Source: a virus
Direction: 5' to 3' (one strand)
IMG/VR virus record: IMGVR_UViG_3300027872_000119
Span: 1 to 22,453 of that record
DNA: 22,453 bases
Shown here: positions 6,868 through 13,640 of the stretch, piece by piece
How the letters are laid out: each line of letters begins with the position of its first letter
Numbering within the stretch: position 1 is the stretch's first letter
The notes under the pieces: generated by a model
The model's database searches: none
Told to the model about the DNA's origin: nothing
What the model saw: the letters and a program-made list of their open reading frames with translations, nothing else
Translations under genes and position numbers: made by a program

Positions 6868-7415
6868 TTAAAGGAATCCTAATTGGCTTGGTGGTAGGGG
6901 CCGGAGTTATGTGGTATGCGCTCAGCCACGACTCTACTCCGCCTCCTCCGCCAAGGCCTGTAGTCGCAGAGACGACATATGTTGACAGACCGGGACCGAC
7001 AGAAACCGAATACGTGGACAGATGGCTACCACAAGATACCGCTTATGTACCTGCTCCTTATGAGGTAGTGATCTTCAAACCTGTAGCGACAGCATGTGCT
7101 GAGGTTGAAACAAGACGTCGAATTATCTCAGCGGTCTTTGGAGAAGCAGTTGGTGACACAGCGTGGGTATTGAGCGAAACGATGAGTGCTCTTGGAGACT
7201 CGTTACAGTTTCAGCTGCAAGAAGAAGGGATTTACACAGAGGGGTTTCCGAAGAGAATGTATACCACTTTAGGTGGGACAGCGTTTGACTGGATAGACTT
7301 TCCTGTAGAACGTCGTAGTTCGTGCTCAATCTTTCACGACGCGAAGGTCGCAGGTTACGCGATTGGATTGTATACACTGGCAGAGGCCGTCTTCAGTTTA
7401 GGAACAGATAAATGA
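6864..7415 (+). CDS. Single-span membrane protein with proline-rich periplasmic-type stalk
   Basis: The start is taken at ATG 6864, which forms ATGA with the stop of the zinc-ribbon gene; an in-frame ATG at 6825 would add 13 residues inside that gene. The 183 residues begin with one membrane helix (MIKGILIGLVVGAGVMWYAL). A Pro-rich stalk follows (PPPPPRPV) with three similar units, TTYVDRPGP, TEYVDRWLP and TAYVPAP. The rest (about 65-183) is a soluble domain with three cysteines and no motif I recognise. The topology, anchored at the N-terminus with the bulk outside the cytoplasm, resembles inner-membrane spanins or exclusion proteins, but no coiled coil typical of spanins is evident. It ends in an ATGA overlap with the portal gene. 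Confidence 0.65.
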   Translation: MIKGILIGLVVGAGVMWYALSHDSTPPPPPRPVVAETTYVDRPGPTETEYVDRWLPQDTAYVPAPYEVVIFKPVATACAEVETRRRIISAVFGEAVGDTAWVLSETMSALGDSLQFQLQEEGIYTEGFPKRMYTTLGGTAFDWIDFPVERRSSCSIFHDAKVAGYAIGLYTLAEAVFSLGTDK

Positions 7416-9442
7416 CAGCTGGCTCTGGTCTTTTACAAGACCCTGCATTTAAGGAAGAAGTTCCGCTTCCTCAGCTTCCAGCAGAAGCCTTAGATGCTGC
7501 TGCCCAAGCTCAGTGGCCTCCTATGCTCGAGTTGGAGCCAGAGGTTGAGGAGCGTCTTAATTTCTGGATTGAAGAAGAAATAAGGAGAGCCTGGACTGAA
7601 CGTGAGGGCTTGCTCGAAGATTGGACTAACTGGCAGAAGCAGTATTGGGCAACTCCAGCAAGCAAGGAAAAGAACTTCCCGTTCCGACGTGCGGCGAACA
7701 TTGTAGTACCACTAACAGCCATCGCAGTCGAAGCTGTTCACGCACGCATCATGAACACGCTGTTCACTGTCGAACCGTTTTGGAGTGTCAGGCCACAGGC
7801 TAAGGCGTGGATAAATACGGCTCCGTTCTTTGAGGAATTCTTGCAGACGGAAGCAATGAATCCGACTGGGCTGGACGTTTATAAGTTCTCGAACCACTCA
7901 ATGATGGAGCTAATTAAGCTCGGGACGTGCATAGGTAAGAGTGGCTACGAAAGGATAACGAAGAAAGCACTAGATCCCAGGTCAGACGGGACGATTGAAG
8001 ATCGGTTCGTTGAGGTCCGTAATTCAGCTACTCTCGAATATGTTCCTCTGGCGAACTTCTTAATTCGCATTGGCGAATTTGATCCGCAGACTTCACCGTG
8101 GTGTGGAGAGGAACACGTATTCACTTGGGCACAGCTCAAGAACCTAGCTGCAAACAAGCGAATCATGGCGTCCAAGTTGATCAAGATCAAGGACTTCTGG
8201 ACGTCAAGCGAGGCAGGAAGAACAGCCGGCGATGCACAGACGCTCAAGGATGAGGTTGATAAGCTCTCCAACCAAGAGCCGATTTGGAACGAAGATTTCA
8301 AGACCCAAGAGATTTGGGCTACCTTCGATATCGACGGTGACGGATTCGATGAAGAGATTGTTGTTGACTATCACTACGAATCGAGGACGATTCTTTCCAT
8401 CAGATCGAACTGGTATTCCGACTTGCACAGGCCATACCGAAGTGCAGTCTACGTCACAGTAGAAGGCAGGTTCTACGGAATCGGAGTTGGAAAACAGAAC
8501 GAACAGTTCCAGAGCGAAGTTACTACGATCCATAGACAGCGGTTGGACAACGCTACGCTTGCGAATATGCGTATGCTCGTGCTCAAGAAAACAACTGGTT
8601 ACGGGCCAAAGGAACCCATATTTCCGGGTAAGATGTGGTTCGCGGATGATCCAAAGGACATCCAGGTACTACAGCTCAGTGAGGTTTACAACTCAGCGTT
8701 CGCGAATGAAGATGTCTTGGTGCGCTACTCAGAAAAGAGAACGGGAGTAAATGAAGTTCTACTTGGCCTTCCGCAACAGGGTACTCCAGGGACGGCAACT
8801 GGTGACTTGGCCAGAATCGCAGAAGGGAACAAGCGGTTTGACCTCGTTCTACGAAACATTCGTCGCTTCCTCTCGCTCCTCGGACAGGATGTCGCCGCGA
8901 ACTACCAGCAATTTGGAGACCAACAGCGACACTGGTTGATGCTCGGAGAGGACGGGGTGTTTGTAGAGCAGGTTCTCAATATGCCACCACAGTTGGTTCG
9001 AGATGGAGCTTTGATCGAACTGACTGCAAGCAGCTCAATAGTCAATCGTCAGGTTGAACAGCAGAACTGGATCAGCCTATTTACGGTCATATCGAGTTAC
9101 TACGACCGTATCATTCAGCTTGGACAACTCTTTGGAGACGAGACACTCGCACTTGTGGCCCGGCGAGCCGTAATAGCGTCAGACGAAGCAGCACGCCGTC
9201 TGTTCGACACGTTTGGCATTGTAGAAACCGAACGTCTACTCTTGTTAGGAGGACCAGAAAGTGGACAAACTTCCATCACCACAGGAGATCCTGGCCGAGC
9301 TAACGGAGGACCAGAAGGCGGATCTCAAGGATCTGGGCAAATCCCCAGCGTGGAGCAACTTGTTGCGGGTATTCAACAGCGCAGAGAGGCTGAAGCAGAG
9401 GCAGGCGGAGCAGGCCAGCAACCCCCAAGACGCTTGGGTTAA
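7412..9442 (+). CDS. Portal protein
   Basis: The protein has 676 residues, in the range of podovirus-type portals. Residues 89-128 contain the stretch FPFRRAANIVVPLTAIAVEA, then ARIMNTLF and EPFWSVRP, a pattern typical of portal proteins of this class. Further on are DIDGDGFDEEIVVDY (clip/wing region by position) and helical segments consistent with the stem. The last 65 residues are a disordered Gly/Gln/Glu-rich tail (GGPEGGSQGSGQ), and this tail is exactly where another gene is overprinted. Known role: dodecameric ring at one capsid vertex through which DNA passes, docking TerL and later the adaptor. The start ATG overlaps the previous stop (ATGA), with TTAGGA upstream as ribosome binding site. 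Confidence 0.9.
   Translation: MTAGSGLLQDPAFKEEVPLPQLPAEALDAAAQAQWPPMLELEPEVEERLNFWIEEEIRRAWTEREGLLEDWTNWQKQYWATPASKEKNFPFRRAANIVVPLTAIAVEAVHARIMNTLFTVEPFWSVRPQAKAWINTAPFFEEFLQTEAMNPTGLDVYKFSNHSMMELIKLGTCIGKSGYERITKKALDPRSDGTIEDRFVEVRNSATLEYVPLANFLIRIGEFDPQTSPWCGEEHVFTWAQLKNLAANKRIMASKLIKIKDFWTSSEAGRTAGDAQTLKDEVDKLSNQEPIWNEDFKTQEIWATFDIDGDGFDEEIVVDYHYESRTILSIRSNWYSDLHRPYRSAVYVTVEGRFYGIGVGKQNEQFQSEVTTIHRQRLDNATLANMRMLVLKKTTGYGPKEPIFPGKMWFADDPKDIQVLQLSEVYNSAFANEDVLVRYSEKRTGVNEVLLGLPQQGTPGTATGDLARIAEGNKRFDLVLRNIRRFLSLLGQDVAANYQQFGDQQRHWLMLGEDGVFVEQVLNMPPQLVRDGALIELTASSSIVNRQVEQQNWISLFTVISSYYDRIIQLGQLFGDETLALVARRAVIASDEAARRLFDTFGIVETERLLLLGGPESGQTSITTGDPGRANGGPEGGSQGSGQIPSVEQLVAGIQQRREAEAEAGGAGQQPPRRLG
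9247..9252 (+). promoter_or_regulatory. Perfect Shine-Dalgarno AGGAGG inside the portal gene
   Basis: AGGAGG at 9247-9252 lies 8 bases before GTG 9261. It is located within portal coding sequence, and it decides the start of the overprinted gene at 9261-9650. Confidence 0.75.
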
Positions 9443-9650
9443 CATTCAACAAGCACTCGGCGCCAGACAAATAATCGACTTGGCGCAAGAATTTGTCACA
9501 GAAAGGTTAGACGAAGATGATCGACAAGCCAGTAGAGGGGAAGGAAGGCCAGTTGGAGCCGGACCCGAAGGTGGAGACCCCGAGTACGGAGACGGATGGA
9601 TTGCCTACCGCAAGCCAAACGCCCACGTCAGAGGAGCTAGAGCCGGGTAG
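9261..9650 (+). CDS. Small helical protein overprinted on portal and scaffold genes
   Basis: GTG 9261 is preceded by a perfect AGGAGG with an 8-base spacer. The 129-residue product overlaps the portal 3' end by 182 bases and the scaffold 5' end by 134 bases, so the three genes use all three frames. Residues 1-88 look like a genuine folded helical protein (ILAELTEDQKADLKDLGKS, WSNLLRVFNSAERLKQRQAE, ARQIIDLAQEFVTERLDED); they resemble small conserved proteins found between portal and scaffold genes in related phages. Residues 89-129 are Gly/Arg-rich and look like a by-product of the scaffold frame. In contrast, the portal tail and scaffold N-terminus in the overlap are low-complexity. Role unknown; an assembly cofactor for portal or scaffold is a reasonable guess. 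Confidence 0.75.
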   Translation: MDKLPSPQEILAELTEDQKADLKDLGKSPAWSNLLRVFNSAERLKQRQAEQASNPQDAWVNIQQALGARQIIDLAQEFVTERLDEDDRQASRGEGRPVGAGPEGGDPEYGDGWIAYRKPNAHVRGARAG

Positions 9651-10323
9651 TCAGACTGAGTTTACTCACGGAACCCTAAAGGGCCGAACCAACCCTCAAG
9701 TCGAGGCGTATGTTAGTCTTCTTGAGCAAACCGTAGGTGAGCAGAGCAACAAACTGACTGAAGTTTCTCAACAGTTGGGCAAGTCTGCTGAGGAACCGAA
9801 GGAAGAAGGAGACTTCTTTGCAACTCCTAGGGAGATGATCGCTGAAGTTGTTGCCGAGCAAATTGCACCGTTGACTCAATATGTCGAACGGCTTGGAGCC
9901 GGAGATACGAGAGCGGCGCTACGACTCAAGTATGACGACTTCTCACAGTACGAACCAGCAATCGACCAGTTGCTCACACGTGGCGGATTCGATGTGAACA
10001 CGAGCAACACACAGATCTTGGAGACGCTGTATTACACGGCGGTTGGTTTGGCTGCCAAGGCTGGTCCGATAGAGGCAGCAGCCGTACCCGCAACGGAAAG
10101 GACGGGTGAAGTGAATCAGGATATAGTGAGGATTCCACAGCACAGACCAAGCGCCTCTCCTGTTCCCTCAACGGCTCCTGGACCGAAGCTCAGGGATCTA
10201 ACTGAGAACGAAGAGACGCTTCGGAAAGAATGGGGAATGACGAAGGAACAATACCTCCGCGAGCAGGACATGGATGCCGGCGAAGTAGCCGAATGGAAAC
10301 CAGAGGAGAAGAAAAATGCCTGA
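9517..10323 (+). CDS. Scaffolding-like head assembly protein
   Basis: The protein has 268 residues, is very acidic and hydrophilic, and has few aromatic residues, as scaffolds do. The N-terminal 60 residues are disordered (rich in Glu, Pro, Thr, Ser). A coiled-coil-prone segment follows (VEAYVSLLEQTVGEQSNKL, about 62-85), then a helical domain (about 98-185, including REMIAEVVAEQIAPL). A Pro-rich linker leads to a charged C-terminus (EEWKPEEKK-like), the usual site of coat binding. Position between portal and major capsid genes is classical for scaffold. No protease catalytic triad is seen, so it is probably a removable scaffold of the T7/P22 style. The start ATG 9517 lies inside the overprinted gene; its end overlaps the next gene by 8 bases. 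Confidence 0.75.
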   Translation: MIDKPVEGKEGQLEPDPKVETPSTETDGLPTASQTPTSEELEPGSQTEFTHGTLKGRTNPQVEAYVSLLEQTVGEQSNKLTEVSQQLGKSAEEPKEEGDFFATPREMIAEVVAEQIAPLTQYVERLGAGDTRAALRLKYDDFSQYEPAIDQLLTRGGFDVNTSNTQILETLYYTAVGLAAKAGPIEAAAVPATERTGEVNQDIVRIPQHRPSASPVPSTAPGPKLRDLTENEETLRKEWGMTKEQYLREQDMDAGEVAEWKPEEKKNA

Positions 10324-10795
10324 ATCTACACGCGGTGGACAGAAGGTAGATACTAGAAGAGTCAGTGACGCGATTGCTGATCGCGCAGATGTTTCACCTA
10401 AAGAAGCTATGGAAAGGGCAAAGAAGAAAGCAAAGATCGCTCAACTCCTCAAGCGAGGACCAGTAAACGATCTGTTGGTGGTCAGGGATCTTCCCGCTGA
10501 CCGTAGGGCTGTCTATGCTCGAAAGAACGAGCAGGACATCATGAAGTATGAGAACCTTGGTTATCGTGTAGAAACCGTGTATGGTAAGACTGAGAAGGAA
10601 GGAGAAGATCATGCAGCCGACTCTACTCGCGTGTTGGGTGATGTGATTCTCATGACTACCGATCGGGAGAACTATGATCTCATTCTCGAGGTCAAGGCCG
10701 AGCAACTTGAAGGAAAGCTCGACGTTGCCAAGCGAGAATATCTAACAAACGCAAAAACGAACCCGGATGTTCCGGTGTTCGGTGGACAACAGTAA
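10316..10795 (+). CDS. Conserved-looking head-region protein, function unknown
   Basis: The product has 159 residues, with the start ATG 10316 preceded by GAGGAGAAG, an excellent ribosome binding site. The N-terminal third is basic and helical (PKEAMERAKKKAKIAQLLKR). The remainder is a mixed alpha/beta segment (NDLLVVRDLPADRRAVYARK, KYENLGYRVETVYGK, GDVILMTTDRENYDLILEV) ending with a helical stretch and a short tail GGQQ. The part after residue 50 reads like a compact domain, with no catalytic or metal motif I can name. It lies between scaffold and decoration-type genes, so a head-assembly, capsid or scaffold-partner role is inferred from place only. Confidence 0.65.
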   Translation: MPESTRGGQKVDTRRVSDAIADRADVSPKEAMERAKKKAKIAQLLKRGPVNDLLVVRDLPADRRAVYARKNEQDIMKYENLGYRVETVYGKTEKEGEDHAADSTRVLGDVILMTTDRENYDLILEVKAEQLEGKLDVAKREYLTNAKTNPDVPVFGGQQ

Positions 10796-10809
10796 AGTGA
10801 GGATCTGAA

Positions 10810-11283
10810 ATGCCAGAAGTTGTATTTCAGCCATCGAGCTTCCCTATAAGTGAAGTGCCCAATGTGGCTAACAAGCCCATTACTGCGGCACAGAACTTTA
10901 AGAAGGGAGCACCGGTCACTTCTACTGGATCTCCAGCAAAGATTTCAGAGCACGCAGGTGCCACAGTTGTCACTGGAATCTATGGAATCGCGTTGGAGGA
11001 AGTTGTTGCTGGACTAAGTCTCGGAGCCAACACGGCTCAGGTCGCGGTTGCTAGAGCGGACAGGGACACGAAGTTTCTCGGTCAGATGTCAGCGTCGAGT
11101 GCGATTGTTGCACCGGCACTTACTGACGACGGCGTCTCGTATGGTTACATCAAACTCGCCAGTGGTGTTTGGGCGATTGATAGGCCAGATGTAACGAACG
11201 TCGTCTTGGTAGTTACTGACGTCTTTATCGACAATAACTACGTGCTGTTCAAGTTCCTAGAGTCTACTCTACAGCAGCCATAA
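10810..11283 (+). CDS. Probable capsid decoration/stabilisation protein
   Basis: The protein has 157 residues and consists mostly of short strands separated by Gly/Ala/Thr-rich turns (ITAAQNFKKGAPVTSTG, AGATVVTGIYGIALEEVV, VAVARADRDTKFLGQM). No long helices, cysteines or signal peptide are present. The phrase FKKGAPV followed by strands and IYGIALE resembles small capsid-bound proteins described as decoration proteins or head stabilisers, which commonly sit directly before the major capsid gene, as here. This is a judgement from pattern and position; lambda gpD-type homology is not established. It is followed by the 58-base gap with two hairpins, the longest intergenic gap in the window. Confidence 0.6.
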   Translation: MPEVVFQPSSFPISEVPNVANKPITAAQNFKKGAPVTSTGSPAKISEHAGATVVTGIYGIALEEVVAGLSLGANTAQVAVARADRDTKFLGQMSASSAIVAPALTDDGVSYGYIKLASGVWAIDRPDVTNVVLVVTDVFIDNNYVLFKFLESTLQQP

Positions 11284-11291
11284 TCTTTATG

Positions 11292-11304
11292 GGACATGGT
11301 GTCC
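11292..11304. promoter_or_regulatory. Intergenic palindrome GGACA-TGG-TGTCC, copy 2 (before major capsid gene)
   Basis: It is identical to copy 1 over 16 bases (ATGGGACATGGTGTCC) and shares the trailing ATGAGG with copy 3. It is located in the leader of the major capsid gene, 38 bases upstream of the ATG. Confidence 0.65.
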
Positions 11305-11311
11305 TATGAGG

Positions 11312-11326
11312 AGCTAATTTTTAGCT
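11312..11326 (+). promoter_or_regulatory. Hairpin AGCTAA-TTT-TTAGCT in the capsid gene leader
   Basis: A perfect 6-bp stem with a 3-base loop, extendable by one G-U pair in RNA, lies 7 bases after palindrome copy 2 and just before the strong ribosome binding site (GGAGTGAGGT) of the capsid gene. It is AT-rich and lacks a trailing T run, so it is not a typical terminator. A leader hairpin that stabilises or tunes capsid mRNA is plausible. Confidence 0.5.
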
Positions 11327-11341
11327 TAGGAGTGAGGTAAC

Positions 11342-12244
11342 ATGATTGTAAGAGGAGCATTCAATCATATTCTTCGCCCTGGACTACGGCCCGAGTTTCG
11401 AGACTCTTACCAGCAGTATCCAGAGGAGTTTCCGGGGTACTTGAAAACAGGTACCCAAGATCGGGCCGAAGTAGAGGCTGTGACCCTTAGTGGTCTGCCT
11501 CGAATGGCCTTGCGTGGAGAAGCAGAAGCGGTCACCTACATTGACCCTGTGATGTCTGACAAGGTAGTCTACATCGATGACGAATTTGCCCTCGGGTTTA
11601 TCGTCTCGAAGCGGATGATGGAGGATGACCTGTACAACAAGGCGAAACAGAACGCAAAGTGGCTTGGAAGGTCTGCGAGGTTGACGCAGGAATACCTCTC
11701 TGCTTCGTTGCTGGATGACGCCTTTGCCGGGTCTGTGTTTACAGGATTGCTTGGTGAGAGTCTGATTAGCACGGCCCACACACGGCTGAATGATGCGGGC
11801 ACTTGGTCCAATCGTTTGGCTACGGACGTTCAATTGGGAATCACTGGGCTTCAAGCCTCGTATGACCTGCACGCTGGACTGACGGATCATCAAGGTGATC
11901 CAATCGTATCGAGGCCATCGCGCCTTGTGATCGATATCTCAGATGAGTGGGTGGCGATTCAGCTGACTCAAAATCCCGAGGAAGCGTTCACAACTGACAG
12001 GAACATCAACGCTTTTCGAAAGAAGAGTGGTTCCCTGTCGTACATGGTTGCTCACTACAAGGCTCAAGACGGTGCGTGGTTGTTCCAAGACCCGAACCTG
12101 ATTGATATGCATTTCTTGTGGAGAGTTCGTCCCGAGTTCGAGGATACATTTGATTTCGACACCAAGGCTGCGAAGTTCTCAGCTAGGCAGAGAATCAACG
12201 TGTACTTCTTCGATCAGCGTGGCGTCGTCGGCTCAGAGCCTTAG
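11342..12244 (+). CDS. Major capsid protein
   Basis: The protein has 300 residues, a normal size for an HK97-fold coat. A short N-terminal arm leads into an E-loop-like beta region (about 42-75, AVTLSGLPRMALRGEAEAV), then a long spine-like helix (KAKQNAKWLGRSARLTQEYL, about 98-118). A Gly/Thr-rich stretch with NDAGTWSNRL follows, and then an axial-type domain (PSRLVIDISDEWVAIQLT) and C-terminal strands (INVYFFDQRG). The overall pattern resembles, from memory, coat proteins of the Mu gpT-like branch. It follows portal, scaffold and decoration-type genes, as expected. It has the strongest leader in the window: two hairpins and a double ribosome binding site, consistent with the most abundant virion protein. 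No protease or delta-domain extension is visible. Confidence 0.85.
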   Translation: MIVRGAFNHILRPGLRPEFRDSYQQYPEEFPGYLKTGTQDRAEVEAVTLSGLPRMALRGEAEAVTYIDPVMSDKVVYIDDEFALGFIVSKRMMEDDLYNKAKQNAKWLGRSARLTQEYLSASLLDDAFAGSVFTGLLGESLISTAHTRLNDAGTWSNRLATDVQLGITGLQASYDLHAGLTDHQGDPIVSRPSRLVIDISDEWVAIQLTQNPEEAFTTDRNINAFRKKSGSLSYMVAHYKAQDGAWLFQDPNLIDMHFLWRVRPEFEDTFDFDTKAAKFSARQRINVYFFDQRGVVGSEP

Positions 12245-12259
12245 AAAAGGAGATGGGTC

Positions 12260-12559
12260 ATGGCGAAGTCACATATTTTAACCTCACTTCGATTTGCAAA
12301 AATTGTAGGAGGGGTAGCTGGAAATCACACGCTGACAGGCCTCAAGTTAAATGACAGGTTGCTGTCTGTTTTGCAGTTTGAGAAAACGGCGGCGAACATC
12401 ACGGATCTTGTTGACCTAACAGCTGAGTTCACGATTACGGCAGATGACACCATCAACAATGCTGCTGGAACTGATACCAGCACGGATGCTCTACTTATCA
12501 TCTATGTTGAGACTGGTGCTGGCCGTAACTACGGAGCTAACGCTGGAAAGGACTACTAA
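12260..12559 (+). CDS. Small conserved-type virion protein after capsid gene
   Basis: The product has 99 residues; ATG 12260 follows AAAAGGAGATGGGTC, a strong ribosome binding site. The order of elements is an N-terminal helix or strand (AKSHILTSLRFAKIVGG), a turn-strand unit (NHTLTGLKLNDRLLSVLQFE), and a strand-rich half (LTAEFTITADDTINNAAGT) followed by TDALLIIYVETGAG. This layout is familiar from small phage proteins encoded just after the major capsid gene, but no named function is attached to them that I can cite. A head or head-tail joining component is the simplest inference. No membrane or catalytic features are present. Confidence 0.65.
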   Translation: MAKSHILTSLRFAKIVGGVAGNHTLTGLKLNDRLLSVLQFEKTAANITDLVDLTAEFTITADDTINNAAGTDTSTDALLIIYVETGAGRNYGANAGKDY

Positions 12560-12560
12560 G

Positions 12561-12824
12561 ATGAGGACAAAAGGGCTTTTACTCGGAGCCCTTCCTGTCC
12601 CCCAAGAAGGTCCGTGGGTGCGAACAGGTGGGGAAGGGCAGTGGGAGATCGAGACGGCTCATGACTATGAGGATGCGATTATCATTGAAGTTTATCCTCC
12701 AGAGGCCGCGCAGATTTTGAGAGACATAATCGACGCCGAGTCTACAGAAAAAGTCAGGGCTGTCATTGTCAGAGAGCTTCACCACGTTCCATTCGTGAGC
12801 GTAGAGATGACGAGGGTTGCATGA
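12561..12824 (+). CDS. Hypothetical protein, 87 aa
   Basis: The start is set at ATG 12561, two bases after the preceding stop, with GGAAAGGA about 9 bases upstream. A longer in-frame ATG at 12444 would lie inside the preceding gene and give an unconvincing hydrophobic N-terminus, so it is rejected. The protein begins MRTKGLLLGALPVPQEGPW, continues with an acidic strand-turn region (YEDAIIIEVYPPEAAQIL) and ends in a helix and strand (VRAVIVRELHHVPFVSVEM). No family is recognised. A 7-bp RNA stem (12571-12593) spans its first codons. It overlaps the next gene by ATGA, so translation is likely coupled to the membrane protein. Confidence 0.6.
   Translation: MRTKGLLLGALPVPQEGPWVRTGGEGQWEIETAHDYEDAIIIEVYPPEAAQILRDIIDAESTEKVRAVIVRELHHVPFVSVEMTRVA
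12571..12593 (+). promoter_or_regulatory. Hairpin AAGGGCT/AGCCCTT at the start of a small gene
   Basis: A 7-bp perfect stem (12571-12577 with 12587-12593) with a 9-base loop begins 10 bases after the ATG of the 87-residue gene. It has no downstream T run, so intrinsic termination is unlikely. It may modulate translation or be coincidental. Confidence 0.3.
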
Positions 12825-13153
12825 CAAAAATTGATGTTGGAAGTATTGTAAGGTCTGCCAGAACCTGGTGGGTCGTCACTGTTTTCACTGCTGGTGGTGC
12901 GTTTGTGGTCTTTGGGCAGGACATCGTGGACGCACCGGCTGAGATTGAGGAAGTTAAAGAGAATCTGGCTGAGCATATAACTGATGCTGAGGCAAAGCTC
13001 GATGATCTTCTCGTTGGTCAAGCATGGGACCGTTGCTGGGCGAGATATGAGAGTGAACCGAGATGTAAGGCAGTAGAGGATAGCACACGAATCTCGCTAA
13101 GACGTGAAAGACGAGCGAAAGCCCGAGCCTCAGTAAACACAGAGAGTGATTAA
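12821..13153 (+). CDS. Single-span membrane protein with coiled coil, lysis (holin/spanin-type) candidate
   Basis: The product has 110 residues and starts at an ATGA overlap. A single hydrophobic segment (about 15-32, TWWVVTVFTAGGAFVVFG) is followed by a heptad-like acidic helix (about 38-66, APAEIEEVKENLAEHITDAE). The C-terminus is basic (LRRERRAKARAS) with C72 and C82. An N-terminal membrane anchor plus coiled coil is the layout of inner-membrane spanins and of some single-span holins. The next gene encodes a probable cell-wall peptidase without its own signal peptide, which would need a holin or similar to reach its substrate. The assignment to lysis is inference from topology and adjacency. 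Confidence 0.6.
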   Translation: MTKIDVGSIVRSARTWWVVTVFTAGGAFVVFGQDIVDAPAEIEEVKENLAEHITDAEAKLDDLLVGQAWDRCWARYESEPRCKAVEDSTRISLRRERRAKARASVNTESD

Positions 13154-13632
13154 TGTACGAATGGCCGTGGCAAAAACTTGAGTTAGAGTTCTGGACTGTT
13201 CGGGAGTTTAAGTATCCCGAAATGATGGCGAGAACGCAACTTCTATTTCTCGAAGAGCTAAGGCGTCGTTGTGGTTCTCCTTTACACAACAATGGGGATG
13301 GAAGACTTCGCCATGATATGAGAAGAATCTATCCAGAACTGGAAGAACCAGCCTGGCCTGACAGCGCACATTACGTGATTGGAGATACTATCTCAGATAG
13401 GGAACGTGATTGTCAAGCTAACGATCTCGAACCAGAAGGACGAGGGACTCTCCCGGATGCAGAGTTTAACCGAAGAATGGGAGTCCTCGCAGAGAAAGCA
13501 TTAGCGTTGAAGAACGAGGGAACCTTTCCCGCCGTGGGCGTAGAAATCGCGACCAGACACATTCACGTTGACACCTTTGAAATTCGAAGATGGGCAAGAC
13601 GCCCTCGGTTTTGGGTTGGAAAGTCTAGATAG
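13153..13632 (+). CDS. Probable M15-type peptidoglycan peptidase (endolysin-like)
   Basis: The protein has 159 residues. The segment FKYPEMMARTQLLFLEELRR (19-38) matches the entry helices of the M15 D-Ala-D-Ala/L-Ala-D-Glu peptidase fold. DSAHYVIG (70-77) gives the first zinc His (H73), ANDLEP gives a candidate Asp (D91), and RHIHVDTF (135-142) gives the HxH pair with H138 as the likely third ligand. In typical members the His-to-Asp spacing is about 7 residues; here it is 18, so an insertion of roughly 11 residues (DTISDRERDCQ) would be needed, which lowers confidence. There is no signal peptide. It is one base into the preceding gene's stop (TAATG), pairing it with the membrane protein. Alternative: a virion-associated wall hydrolase used at entry. 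Confidence 0.6.
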   Translation: MYEWPWQKLELEFWTVREFKYPEMMARTQLLFLEELRRRCGSPLHNNGDGRLRHDMRRIYPELEEPAWPDSAHYVIGDTISDRERDCQANDLEPEGRGTLPDAEFNRRMGVLAEKALALKNEGTFPAVGVEIATRHIHVDTFEIRRWARRPRFWVGKSR

Positions 13633-13640
13633 GACGAGTC

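Noticed and set aside
11312-11326. Intrinsic terminator before the major capsid gene
   Set aside because: The stem is short and AT-rich with no T tract after it, and termination before the capsid gene makes little sense unless a promoter follows; none is visible.
11285-11330. Hammerhead-like ribozyme, suggested by a stem followed by ATGAGG
   Set aside because: The CUGAUGA and GAAA core elements are not present in the required order.
12444-12560. Longer N-terminus for the 87-residue gene
   Set aside because: It would lie entirely within the preceding gene and encode an unlikely hydrophobic leader, while ATG 12561 has a suitable ribosome binding site.
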